From Verrucomicrobiota bacterium (GTDB lineage: Bacteria > Verrucomicrobiota > Verrucomicrobiia > Verrucomicrobiales > DEV007): 64,000 nucleotides of DNA. Under the pieces are notes generated by a model. The model ran no database searches, was not told the DNA's origin, and saw nothing but the letters and a program-made list of their open reading frames with translations. Shown here in pieces: positions 36,996 to 45,413 of this stretch; positions within the stretch are counted from its first letter, which is position 1, and the number at the start of each line of letters is the position of its first letter. The translations under genes and the position numbers were made by a program. The stretch lies in assembly GCA_018970725.1 (NCBI GenBank), contig JAGWVU010000010.1:1-64000 (forward strand), read 5' to 3'.

Positions 36996-38063
36996 ATGCG
37001 CATCCTCGTCACCGGCGGGGCCGGATTCATCGGCTCCAACCTCGTTCATTATCTCCTGACCCGTGCCGAATCGGAACTGGGGGTGGAAGTGAGCCGGGTG
37101 GTGAACTACGACAAGCTGACGTATGCCGGCAACCCGCAGAATCTGGGCGGGGTGAACACGGACCCGCGCTACACCTTCATCAAGGGGGATGTGTGTGATC
37201 GCGCCGCCTTTCTGGAAGCCCTGACGAGGCACCAGATCGATCACGTGATGCACCTGGCGGCGGAATCCCACGTGGATCGGTCCATCGACGGTCCGGAGGC
37301 CTTCGTGATGACCAATTTCGTGGGCACCTTCCAAGCCCTCCAGGCCTTCCGCGACCACGCCCGGGCCGCCGCGCCAGCCACGATGCGCTTTCTCCACGTC
37401 AGCACGGACGAGGTCTACGGCTCGCTCGGGGCCGGGGATCCCGCCTTCTGCGAGACCACGCCCTACGCGCCCAACAGTCCTTACTCCGCCTCCAAGGCCG
37501 GGAGCGATCACCTCGCCCGGGCCTATCATCATACCTATGGTCTGGATGTGGTCACCACGAACTGCTCCAACAATTACGGCCCCTACCAGTTCCCCGAGAA
37601 ACTCATTCCCCTCATGATCCGGAAGGTGCTGCACGGCGAAAAACTTCCGGTCTATGGCGACGGCAGCAATGTGCGGGACTGGTTGTATGTCGAGGACCAT
37701 TGCCGCGGGCTCGTCCTGGCGTTGACCCGCGGGCGGAGCGGGGAAACCTACAACATCGGCGGGAAGAACGAATTGACGAACCTCGACGTGGTCCGCCAGA
37801 TCATCTCGCTGATCCACGAGGTGAACCCCGACTTGCGCGACCGCTCTCCGGAGGGCCTCATTGAGTTCGTCAAGGATCGACCGGGACATGACCGCCGTTA
37901 TGCGATCGATTGCCGCAAGATCGAGACCGAATTGGGTTGGAGCCCGAGGGAGAGCTTCGAGACCGGGCTCCGCAAAACGGTCCAGTGGTATCTCGACAAC
38001 GAGGACTGGATCATGGCCATTGAAAACGGCACCTACTCCGGCCAACGGCTCGGCACCGCGTGA
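36996..38063 (+). CDS. rfbB: dTDP-glucose 4,6-dehydratase
   Basis: A 355-residue NAD-dependent dehydratase of the dTDP-rhamnose pathway. [10 protein letters not shown] binds [13 protein letters not shown] is the family-specific second strand, [12 protein letters not shown] and [10 protein letters not shown] carry catalytic residues (Thr-Asp-Glu), YSASKAGSD the Tyr-Lys pair, and [14 protein letters not shown] the substrate loop. Length is typical. With rfbD it supplies rhamnose for cell-surface glycans, plausibly the product of the Wzx/Wzy operon. Confidence 0.96.
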   Translation: MRILVTGGAGFIGSNLVHYLLTRAESELGVEVSRVVNYDKLTYAGNPQNLGGVNTDPRYTFIKGDVCDRAAFLEALTRHQIDHVMHLAAESHVDRSIDGPEAFVMTNFVGTFQALQAFRDHARAAAPATMRFLHVSTDEVYGSLGAGDPAFCETTPYAPNSPYSASKAGSDHLARAYHHTYGLDVVTTNCSNNYGPYQFPEKLIPLMIRKVLHGEKLPVYGDGSNVRDWLYVEDHCRGLVLALTRGRSGETYNIGGKNELTNLDVVRQIISLIHEVNPDLRDRSPEGLIEFVKDRPGHDRRYAIDCRKIETELGWSPRESFETGLRKTVQWYLDNEDWIMAIENGTYSGQRLGTA

Positions 38064-38072
38064 GCCGTCTCC

Positions 38073-40766
38073 TCACTCCGCTCCGGCCAACCTCCGCGCG
38101 GTGGCCAGGGTATCGATCTCCCCGACACCCTTGTCCCGGCGGATCGCCTTGATGCGGGGAAACCGCAGGGCCAGCCCGCTGTCGTGCCGCCGGCTGGGCC
38201 GGATCGAATCAAACGCGATTTCCAGCACCACCCCGGGGACGACTTCACGGACCCGCCGCTGTTTGGACAGGGTCGTTTCCAAAAACCGCGCGGTGAGTTC
38301 TTCGATTTCGGCATCGCTCAGACCGGAATACGCCTTTCCCAGAATCACAAGCCGGCCGGAGAGTTCATCGCGCACGGCGAAGGTATAATCGGAGAGCAGG
38401 TGGCTGCGTTTGCCATGGCCCTCCTCGGCGCGGACGACCACGCAATCGAGGGTGGTCATGGCTTTTTTGAGCTTGAGCCAAGCCATGCCACGGCGGCCCG
38501 GAGCGTAGGAGGACCCGGCATCTTTGGCGATGAGTCCCTCGTTTCCCCGGCGGCGGGATTGGGAGAACGCCTCCTCGATCTCCTGATCGGAACGGGCCCG
38601 GACCACGGAGAGGGGCTCGAACGGTGCCGCCAGCGTCAAGGCCTCCAAGCGGGCCCTGCGTGCCGCCAAGGGATGGTGCAGGAGGGTTTCCCCGTTCATC
38701 CAGAGCAGATCGAAGACCACAAAGCGGACCGGCACCTCGGGACCGAAGAAGAGATCCCCGTCCCGCTTGCGGCCCAGCCGCTTCTGCAAATCGTGGAAGG
38801 TCAGGCGCCGGCCTTCGCCATAGGCCACGATTTCGCCGTCCAGCACCACGTCCGCCTTCATCAGGCGCCGGGCCGGTTCCAGCAGGTCCGGAAATTCGGG
38901 ATGCAGGGCACGCAGGTCCCGGGAGAAGATTTCCACCCGGTCGCCAACCTTGTGCAGTTGGGCGCGGATGCCATCGAATTTGTCCTCGAGCCAGACCTCG
39001 CCTCCCCCGCCGAGGCGAGTCCAGATTTCCCCGGCGGTTTCGGCCGGAGTGGCCAGCATGCAGGTCACCGGAACAAAAGGGGTGGCCCCGGCCTCCCGCA
39101 ACGCGGTTCCACCCGCCCGGGCGAGCCGTGCGGTGGCCGCCAAATCCCCCAGCAGCATGCGGGCCTGCCGGATTTCCCCGGCCGGCACCTCCACGGCCCG
39201 GGCCAAGGCCTCCTCTAACATCCCCTCCTGAACTCCGATGCGCAACTCCCCGCCCAGAATCCCGGCCACAAGGGCCGCCTCCGCAGGGTGCATCCGGCGC
39301 AGGGCTTCGGCCAAAACCTTCGTCTTCCCGATGGGCCCGACCGCCGCCGCGAGGTTTTCAAAGAGCGTCCGGATCCCGCCCAAGCTCCACGCCCGGGGCT
39401 GGACCCGCCCTTCCAGACAGAGGCGCACCGTCCGCGGGCCGTCGTTCTGGCCGGCTCCGATGGCCCGGATCTCCGCCTCGGTCCATCCCGAGGCCTGACT
39501 CACGGCCCGCCGCAGGATGACCCAACCGGTCTGCGGGGTGCGCACTCCCTCCGTCCGCCCGAAAGGACGGCCCGAGAGAAAGGTCAAGGCCAGCCCCAAA
39601 GACTCGTCATCCAGCCCGCGCAGGTAACCGGCCAGCAGGGCCGCCTTGCCCGTCTTCCCGGGGACGCCCCGGATGCCCTCCACCACGGCGGCGAGGGCGG
39701 CGAATTCCCCGCCGATGGAGCCCGACTCCCCGGGCTCCCCCGCTTCACCGGTCCCCACCTCCACGCGCCCGAAAAGCTCCAACTGGTTCTGCCCCGTCAG
39801 CGACCAAGCTTCCCTCCCGCGCGAGCGCAAATCCCGGGCAAACTCCGTGGCAAAACCGTGCAACGTCAGGACCACCGCCGGATCGACCAAGCCGACGTAA
39901 CGCAGCAAATCATCATAACCCGCATGGTCGGAAAGCGGAAAGACCTCGTCCACCTGATACCGGAAACGCGCGGCGGGATCGATCCCCCAGCCGCTGACCA
40001 TCGCCGTGACCCGGGGCTTGACCCGGCGCAACTGCTGGGAACGGATGGCGGACGGCGGGGCGACCACCACTTTCCCGGCAAACTCGGTCGACGCACGGAG
40101 CACTTCCCAAGGCGGCATCGGGTAGCCCAGTTCCTCGTAGACGGCGGTCATGCGGGCGGCGGACTCATGGAGGATGAACTTGCCCTCCGGCAGGCCGCGA
40201 CCAAGGGCCAACAGCAGCTCCTGGGCCTTGCCGAGCGAGTATGCCGCGAACATCGGCACCGTGCCCTCCGCCAGATTTTCCGTTGCAAACGCGGTCATTC
40301 GCTCCAGCACGGACTCCGCCGGGGGAAACAGGTAACGGGGCAATCCGTAGGTCGTCTCCATCACGAGCGTGTCCGCCGCCACCGGCCGGGCCGCCTCGCT
40401 GCTCAAGCCGGCCCGCAATTTGAAATCGCCGGTGTAGAGCAGGGTCGCCCCGTCACGGATCCGCTCGAGATGCAACTGGGCCGAACCGAGGATGTGCCCG
40501 GCCGGGTGGAGACGGAAACGGAATCCGTCCCGTTCCAGCACCTCGCCAAACTCCAACGGAAGGATCGTGCCGCCCGGTCGGAAGCGCCGGGTCAAAAACC
40601 GCGCGGTGATGGACGAACAGAGGATCTCCCGGTGGGGAGCCACGTGATCCGCATGAGCATGGGAAATGAAGGCCCGGTCCCGGCCATCCCAGGGATCCAG
40701 CCAAAAATCCGCTTCCGGCAGGTAGACCCCCCGCCGGAAGGCCACCTCGATCGGAGCGCGTTCCAT
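38073..40766 (-). CDS. metallo-beta-lactamase exonuclease fused to ATP-dependent DNA ligase
   Basis: An 897-residue DNA repair protein. Residues 1-340 are a metallo-beta-lactamase/beta-CASP-like nuclease: HAHADH at 36-41 is the metal motif, PAGHILGSAQ and YTGDFK follow, matching the stand-alone ligase-associated DNA exonuclease. About 380-897 is an ATP-dependent DNA ligase: an N-terminal DNA-binding domain, EDKFDGIRAQ with nucleophile Lys596 (motif KFDG 596-599), LDGEIVAY, GNEGLIAKD and WLKLKK (motif V). In other bacteria the two are separate neighbours along with an Lhr-type helicase; that helicase is not in the window. ATG at 40766 is chosen over TTG at 40775. Confidence 0.9.
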   Translation of the reverse strand: MERAPIEVAFRRGVYLPEADFWLDPWDGRDRAFISHAHADHVAPHREILCSSITARFLTRRFRPGGTILPLEFGEVLERDGFRFRLHPAGHILGSAQLHLERIRDGATLLYTGDFKLRAGLSSEAARPVAADTLVMETTYGLPRYLFPPAESVLERMTAFATENLAEGTVPMFAAYSLGKAQELLLALGRGLPEGKFILHESAARMTAVYEELGYPMPPWEVLRASTEFAGKVVVAPPSAIRSQQLRRVKPRVTAMVSGWGIDPAARFRYQVDEVFPLSDHAGYDDLLRYVGLVDPAVVLTLHGFATEFARDLRSRGREAWSLTGQNQLELFGRVEVGTGEAGEPGESGSIGGEFAALAAVVEGIRGVPGKTGKAALLAGYLRGLDDESLGLALTFLSGRPFGRTEGVRTPQTGWVILRRAVSQASGWTEAEIRAIGAGQNDGPRTVRLCLEGRVQPRAWSLGGIRTLFENLAAAVGPIGKTKVLAEALRRMHPAEAALVAGILGGELRIGVQEGMLEEALARAVEVPAGEIRQARMLLGDLAATARLARAGGTALREAGATPFVPVTCMLATPAETAGEIWTRLGGGGEVWLEDKFDGIRAQLHKVGDRVEIFSRDLRALHPEFPDLLEPARRLMKADVVLDGEIVAYGEGRRLTFHDLQKRLGRKRDGDLFFGPEVPVRFVVFDLLWMNGETLLHHPLAARRARLEALTLAAPFEPLSVVRARSDQEIEEAFSQSRRRGNEGLIAKDAGSSYAPGRRGMAWLKLKKAMTTLDCVVVRAEEGHGKRSHLLSDYTFAVRDELSGRLVILGKAYSGLSDAEIEELTARFLETTLSKQRRVREVVPGVVLEIAFDSIRPSRRHDSGLALRFPRIKAIRRDKGVGEIDTLATARRLAGAE

Positions 40767-40803
40767 CCTCCCCAAGAAACGTCCGGGGAGCCCTTCTGGA
40801 AAC

Positions 40804-41262
40804 TCAGAGACAGGATCGGAGGGCGTCTTGGGCCGACACGAACATCGGGGCGAAAGCGTCCGCCGCAGCCCCGCCGCCGGAACAAATCTCCGTCATCCGC
40901 AGTTCGATGGATTGCAAGGAGGTCCGGATGGGCTCGGCACAGGCGGCGCGCTCCTCCGGCTTCATCCCGCGCAGGGTGGTGGCCACGGATTCGATGCGTT
41001 CCACGTGCCCCTTGACGATCAGGGATAATTGATCGTCCTCAAGGACCCGGCGGCTCAGGGCCTCCCAGTCACCTTCCAAGGGTTCAACCACCGCGAGGAT
41101 CCGCTCCAGGTCCTTTCCGAAGGCACCCAACTCCTTTTGCACCTCCGCAGGAGTCCAGACTTCGGGAGTTGTCCCCCCGGAGGAGGGCTTGTCGGGCGTG
41201 CAGGCCGCCAGCAGACACATCGCGCCCAGCGCGGCCGGGATGGTGAATCGTTCTCTTCTCAT
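40804..41262 (-). CDS. small lipoprotein of unknown function
   Basis: A 152-residue protein with a lipoprotein signal (LLAAC, Cys about residue 21) followed by a Ser/Gly/Thr linker and a mostly helical domain with two Cys (about residues 109 and 127) that might form a disulphide. No family recognised. Its ATG overlaps the stop of the pilin-VWA gene by 4 bp, so the two are probably translated together. Confidence 0.75.
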   Translation of the reverse strand: MRRERFTIPAALGAMCLLAACTPDKPSSGGTTPEVWTPAEVQKELGAFGKDLERILAVVEPLEGDWEALSRRVLEDDQLSLIVKGHVERIESVATTLRGMKPEERAACAEPIRTSLQSIELRMTEICSGGGAAADAFAPMFVSAQDALRSCL

Positions 41263-43208
41263 GGCTTCTTCGGTTTTGCGACTCCGCGGGTGTTCATGTC
41301 CGCAATCAGTTTCTTCTCCGCCGCCGCGGTCATTTCATAGCCGATGGCACTCAGGGTGATCCCCTTTGCCGCGATCTGGTCCACTTGGCTCAGAATCGTC
41401 GCGTGTGCGGATGTCCCCCCATCAGGGGCGCCGTCGGAGAGAAAAACCACCTGTTCCACATCGGGGTTTGCGGTGACTATGCTCAGAGCTGTCGATAGTG
41501 CGCCGGTGTAATTCGTCGAACCGCTTGCCACCAGAGAATTGATGGCGGCTTGAGCCGAGGTCACTTTCGCGGGGGTGGTCTCCTGATAGGCAAACCGGGT
41601 CACCACGGTGGTGGAGAAACTTACGACCGCGGCTTTCCCGGTCGCCGGCATGGCGGAGAGCAGCTTTTTCGCCTCCTCCTTCACCTTGACGAGCCGCCTG
41701 TTCAATGACATCGAACCCGAGGTGTCGAGAACCAAAACAACGCGCTCCGCGACCTTGGTCCCGAAGAAGCTGCGCCCTTGCACGTTGCTGGCATCGCTGT
41801 CGAGATAGCGGACGGCGGTGGCCGACGCGTAGGTGATCACCTCGAAACCCTTCACATAATTGTCCCCATTGAGTTTGAACGGAACCGTGTAGCTCTGCCA
41901 TGCCGTCAGGCTCCCGTTATTCAGATCCTTGATCTGATATTTCATGCTTGCCTTGTTCGGAGGGTTCGGATCGGAAATCGTGATGGTGAAAATTGATTCC
42001 GCCTGGTTCTTGTCGATGAGCGGAGCCTTCAGCTTGATGGGCATCCACTGGGTCACGGGTTGGCTGGCCCGGAAACCAACCCCGGACCGGACCACCCGGG
42101 CTGCGATCTCAAATCCATTGGGATAACTGGAAGGAGAGATCGCCAGCGGCTCGGTATACGCGGTGTAGGCTCCGCCGAGGATCGAGTATTCAATCGTGCT
42201 CCCATAGGCCGATGGATTCGGGTTCTGCAGCGCAATGGTCAGCGTGTTGTTGACGCCGAGATCGAGGTAGGCCGCGCCGGGCTGAATCGTCGGCTGCTGG
42301 AGATCGATGGTCTCCACTTCGTAGGTTCCTCCCACCGAAACGCTGTCGGAATGCTCGGCGGTGGTGGACTGCACATAGGCCAGAAGGTTGCCATTCGGCG
42401 ACATCGCCACCGGGCTTTGGTATAGTTCCCACTGGACTCCCGCGACCGTCCACTGTCGCGCCACCATGATCCGACCGGTTCCATTCGGATTGGTCAAGGT
42501 GATCGTGGAGGGAAAGGTGTTATATTGATACCTGCCCCCGGCCGCACTCAAGACCGGAGCGGCCAACCTCCCGGGAGGTGCCACCGCCACGGGGGACGGC
42601 GGAGCCGTGTTCGTCAAGGGCACAGGCCTCGGTTGGGTCAGCACCGGGGCCGCGACGTCCTGATAACTCCAAATCCAGCCGTTCCCCCGGTTCAGGTCCA
42701 CGGCACCCGCGGCCCGCGTTTCCTCCCCATGATTGACCTTCCCCGCCGCCGCGCTCAGGTCGAACCGGGCGATCCCGCCGGAACCGCGCCGGGCCACCTC
42801 GAAGCGCCGCGCCGTGGCATTCCACACCGCGCGCGGAGCGTTCGAATTCGCCTCCGCGGTGGTTTGTGGCACGGCGGTCACCCGGCCATCGATCATGTCG
42901 GAGCGCAGCCCGGCATACGCCGCAGCATCCGACGCCCCGCGACGAGTCTTCAGTTTGTCAAGGACGGCGGCGGGGTCCGTGACTCCGGCCAGGCTGCCCC
43001 CGTTCGCCAGATAGACCTTGATTGACTGATTGATGGCGGCGACATCCGAGTCGAGCTTGGTGGAAGTGGCTCCCTCGCGAAAACGATGGGAGGATTGAAA
43101 GGCCACGGCACCGAGGATCCCGAGCAAGGCGACGGTGACGAGCACCTCGAGAAGAGAGAAAGCGCGCCGTTTGAGCAGGGGACGCCTTGAGTTCCAAATT
43201 TTACTCAT
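41259..43208 (-). CDS. pseudopilin with C-terminal von Willebrand A domain
   Basis: A 649-residue protein. Its 16-residue leader ends in KRRA, followed by FSLLEVLVTVALLGILGAVAF, the N-methylation motif of type IV pilins and type II secretion pseudopilins (cleavage before Phe17, Glu at +5). A beta-rich middle contains chitobiase-type repeats (YEVETIDLQQPTIQPG, EYSILGGAYTAYTEPL, MKYQIKDLNNGSLTAW). The last 170 residues are a VWA domain with an intact MIDAS: DTSGS at 495-499, Thr in SGSTNYTG and Asp in SDGAPDGG. Such minor pilins are candidates for a tip adhesin. The start is uncertain (an upstream in-frame start exists at 43259), but the leader length supports ATG 43208. Co-transcribed with the lipoprotein. 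Confidence 0.85.
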   Translation of the reverse strand: MSKIWNSRRPLLKRRAFSLLEVLVTVALLGILGAVAFQSSHRFREGATSTKLDSDVAAINQSIKVYLANGGSLAGVTDPAAVLDKLKTRRGASDAAAYAGLRSDMIDGRVTAVPQTTAEANSNAPRAVWNATARRFEVARRGSGGIARFDLSAAAGKVNHGEETRAAGAVDLNRGNGWIWSYQDVAAPVLTQPRPVPLTNTAPPSPVAVAPPGRLAAPVLSAAGGRYQYNTFPSTITLTNPNGTGRIMVARQWTVAGVQWELYQSPVAMSPNGNLLAYVQSTTAEHSDSVSVGGTYEVETIDLQQPTIQPGAAYLDLGVNNTLTIALQNPNPSAYGSTIEYSILGGAYTAYTEPLAISPSSYPNGFEIAARVVRSGVGFRASQPVTQWMPIKLKAPLIDKNQAESIFTITISDPNPPNKASMKYQIKDLNNGSLTAWQSYTVPFKLNGDNYVKGFEVITYASATAVRYLDSDASNVQGRSFFGTKVAERVVLVLDTSGSMSLNRRLVKVKEEAKKLLSAMPATGKAAVVSFSTTVVTRFAYQETTPAKVTSAQAAINSLVASGSTNYTGALSTALSIVTANPDVEQVVFLSDGAPDGGTSAHATILSQVDQIAAKGITLSAIGYEMTAAAEKKLIADMNTRGVAKPKKP

Positions 43209-43343
43209 TATGTTTAATATGATTCTTATAATTGAATCGTCAAGATTCCTTTTTCCCAACGATCATTTTTTTGCGCTAAAAATCACCCGGCCGGTAACCT
43301 CATCTCCCAGAGCCCGTCTCTACCGGTGACAAGCATCACCCAT

Positions 43344-43997
43344 ATGAAATCGAAAACCATGATCGTCCCGGCCTTGGCGCTGGGCCTCGGCCTCTCCGGA
43401 CTTCGGGCAGAGGAAGCCCCCCGCTGGAAACAAATGGACAAAGACGGGGACGGCAAGATCTCGCAGTCGGAGGCACCGCCCGCCGCTTGGGAGAGGCTCT
43501 CGAAACTGGACAAGGACGGAGACGGATCCATCAGCCCTCAGGAGATGGCGGCCATGCGACCGGGAGGGCCGGACGCGTTTTTCAAAATGATGGACAAGGA
43601 TACCGACGGCAAAATCACCTCCTCGGAGGCCGGTGAGCGTTGGGAACGGCTGGGCAAAGCCGACAAGGACGGAGACGGCGGCGTGAGCCGGGAAGAGTTG
43701 GCCGCGGTGATGAAGGCGGCCGCGGGGGCGGGAGCCGGCCCGGGCGGTCCCGGAGGGCGTCCGAACCCGCAGGAGTTCTTTGCGAAAATGGACAAGGATG
43801 GAAACGGAGGCATCACGGAGGACGAGGCGCCGGCCGAGGTTTGGTCGCGGATGTCCAAGGCGGACGCCAATTCCGACGGGAAGGTGACTCCCGAAGAGAT
43901 GCGGACCGCTAAAGGCGGTGGCGGAGCAGGGCCGGGTCAGGGTCCGAAAAACGGCGGCGCGGGGCAAACCCCGAAACGGCCGCCGGTCGAGTCTTGA
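43344..43997 (+). CDS. exported six-EF-hand calcium-binding protein
   Basis: A 217-residue exported protein with a Sec signal (to about LRAEE). It contains six EF-hand loops of the DxDxDG form (DKDGDGKISQSE, DKDGDGSISPQE, DKDTDGKITSSE, DKDGDGGVSREE, DKDGNGGITEDE and DANSDGKVTPEE), spaced about 25-35 residues apart, with Gly/Pro-rich linkers and a Gly/Pro-rich tail. Calcium binding is likely; the partner is unknown. A strong terminator follows. Confidence 0.88.
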   Translation: MKSKTMIVPALALGLGLSGLRAEEAPRWKQMDKDGDGKISQSEAPPAAWERLSKLDKDGDGSISPQEMAAMRPGGPDAFFKMMDKDTDGKITSSEAGERWERLGKADKDGDGGVSREELAAVMKAAAGAGAGPGGPGGRPNPQEFFAKMDKDGNGGITEDEAPAEVWSRMSKADANSDGKVTPEEMRTAKGGGGAGPGQGPKNGGAGQTPKRPPVES

Positions 43998-44035
43998 GTT
44001 TCACCCGCGCCTGACCTCCCGTCCGAGGGAGCAGC

Positions 44036-44069
44036 GAGGCCGTCCGGGCACCGGACGGCCTCTTTTTTT
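44036..44069 (+). terminator. rho-independent terminator of the EF-hand gene
   Basis: A 12-bp GC-rich stem (44036-44047 with 44051-44062, perfect pairing) around the loop GCA, followed by seven T. It lies between the convergent EF-hand and MarR genes and serves the plus strand; there is no A-run on the other side to make it bidirectional. Confidence 0.92.
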
Positions 44070-44075
44070 CCACGT

Positions 44076-44591
44076 TCAGCGGGAGAACATCGAGGCGACC
44101 ATTTGGCGCCCTTGTTGGGTCAACTCCACCTGGACCTTGCGGCGATCATACGGATCCCGAAGGCGGGCGATCAGCCCCTTGGCCTCCAAGGTATCGAGGA
44201 TGCCGCTCATGGCCGCGGCGGAGACCTGAAGCCTCCGTCCCAGACAGGCCGGCTGGCTGGCGGACGTCCTCAAGTGATGGAGCACCAGAACGGCACTGAC
44301 CGAAAACCGGCTGGGCACCTTGGTCAGATCCACCAGAATGGCCTCCCCGGCCCCGGATGGCTCCGCGTCCGTTTCCTCAGGCGCGGACGGAGCGTTCCCG
44401 GGGACCTTGGTCATCACGTCCGCCACGAGCTCGGACAAGATGGAGAAAATCTCTTCCTGGGACGTCCTCTCCGCGCCCAGCTGGCCGAAAATTTCGGCAA
44501 AGCGCGTCTGCACGTCCACAAAGCCACGATGGTTCACGTCCGGTCCGGGCACGATGGCGCCGACCGAACCCCGATTGTTTTTTGGGTTCAT
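44076..44591 (-). CDS. MarR-family transcriptional regulator
   Basis: A 171-residue regulator. The last 100 residues form the winged-helix MarR domain (SVSAVLVLHHLRTSASQPACLGRRLQVSA read in pieces, then GILDTLEAKGLIARLRDPYDRRKVQVELTQQG, split around its wing). The first 60 residues are a variable tail. ATG at 44591 was chosen as the start of the frame's similarity; frames upstream are open but not homologous. It faces the unknown gene at 44937 across 345 bp containing TGTACA palindromes, so it could bind there, but MarR dimers usually bind 16-20-bp sites. Confidence 0.85.
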   Translation of the reverse strand: MNPKNNRGSVGAIVPGPDVNHRGFVDVQTRFAEIFGQLGAERTSQEEIFSILSELVADVMTKVPGNAPSAPEETDAEPSGAGEAILVDLTKVPSRFSVSAVLVLHHLRTSASQPACLGRRLQVSAAAMSGILDTLEAKGLIARLRDPYDRRKVQVELTQQGRQMVASMFSR

Positions 44592-44936
44592 TCTGAATGC
44601 GATTCGGTTGTGCGAGGCAACTCCGCCTGAATTTGGCGAACCCGAGCGTTGTCCACCCCGCGTTTCGCGAATACTGCCGTACGATCTGACAACAAGCAAT
44701 TCCTTATTGAATGAAACTCTAAATGTTCAGGATCTGCTAAAGAAAATGGGCCGGCCCCTTTCGAGACCGGCCCAATCTGTCCGAATCGCACCAGGCTAAT
44801 CGGGTTCGCCGCTTTCATTGTACAATTCCTTGTCAAGTGCGCAACACTTTTTCTTTTGAATGTACATTTTTATCTCGATTCCCCCATTCCCTCCTTGAAT
44901 CTTCCATGTTCTTGTACAAAGTGGCCAGTTCGCATC
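44592..44936. promoter_or_regulatory. 345-bp divergent intergenic region with three TGTACA-core palindromes
   Basis: No gene is visible. Two perfect 10-bp palindromes, ATTGTACAAT (44817-44826) and AATGTACATT (44859-44868), and an 8-bp palindrome TTGTACAA (44912-44919) share the core TGTACA. Their centres are 42 and 52 bp apart, close to four and five turns of B-DNA. A 7-bp hairpin GGGCCGG/CCGGCCC (44748-44754 with 44767-44773) lies upstream. This looks like an operator array in front of the gene at 44937. Confidence 0.6.
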
Positions 44937-45413
44937 ATGGCCGCCGACCTCGATGAACTGGCCGGAATCATTGCCGCTCTTCCCCGAAAGCAGCAGCTGG
45001 ATCTGGTTGTCGCCATCCTCGGTCGCATCGCGCTCTCCATCGACTCCCTCCCCCAGCCGGCCAGAGGGCCGCAGGCGTTCACCGCTTCTTTTTCACTGCC
45101 TCCAAGGGATCGGCTGCTCGAGGGATTGGATTCCCTGACCGGACCCGACGCCGCACTGGTGGCGGCCCTCGCCCTCGTCTTGGAAACCTCCGAGCCGGAT
45201 GTACAATTCGATACCACCACCCTCAACAATTTCATCGGGAACGCGCGCTCCACCCCCTTGAACATCCAATCGCTCAACCCGCTGTGTGTGGATCATTACC
45301 TCCACGCCGTGCCGAGCACTCGGGCCACGAAAAGTTTCCGCTTCACCCCGCTGGGGTTGGAGAAGGCCAAACTCGTGGCCCGCGGTCTCTGGGAGGATGC
45401 CGCTCAACTGTAA
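44937..45413 (+). CDS. unknown protein, possibly DNA-binding
   Basis: A 158-residue acidic-to-neutral soluble protein with no recognised family. The first 70 residues form amphipathic helices rich in Leu/Ala; the last 40 ([19 protein letters not shown] in its final part) have the pattern of the third helix and wing of a winged-helix domain, seen in MarR/PadR-like proteins. ATG at 44937 is used; a TTG at 44856 lies inside the palindrome array. Expression is probably controlled by the TGTACA sites just upstream. It overlaps gcvP's end by 10 bp on the other strand. Confidence 0.6.
   Translation: MAADLDELAGIIAALPRKQQLDLVVAILGRIALSIDSLPQPARGPQAFTASFSLPPRDRLLEGLDSLTGPDAALVAALALVLETSEPDVQFDTTTLNNFIGNARSTPLNIQSLNPLCVDHYLHAVPSTRATKSFRFTPLGLEKAKLVARGLWEDAAQL

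Noticed and set aside
44748-44773. GGGCCGG/CCGGCCC hairpin as a terminator
   Set aside because: Loop of 12, stem of 7 and no T-run; it lies between divergent genes where no terminator is needed.
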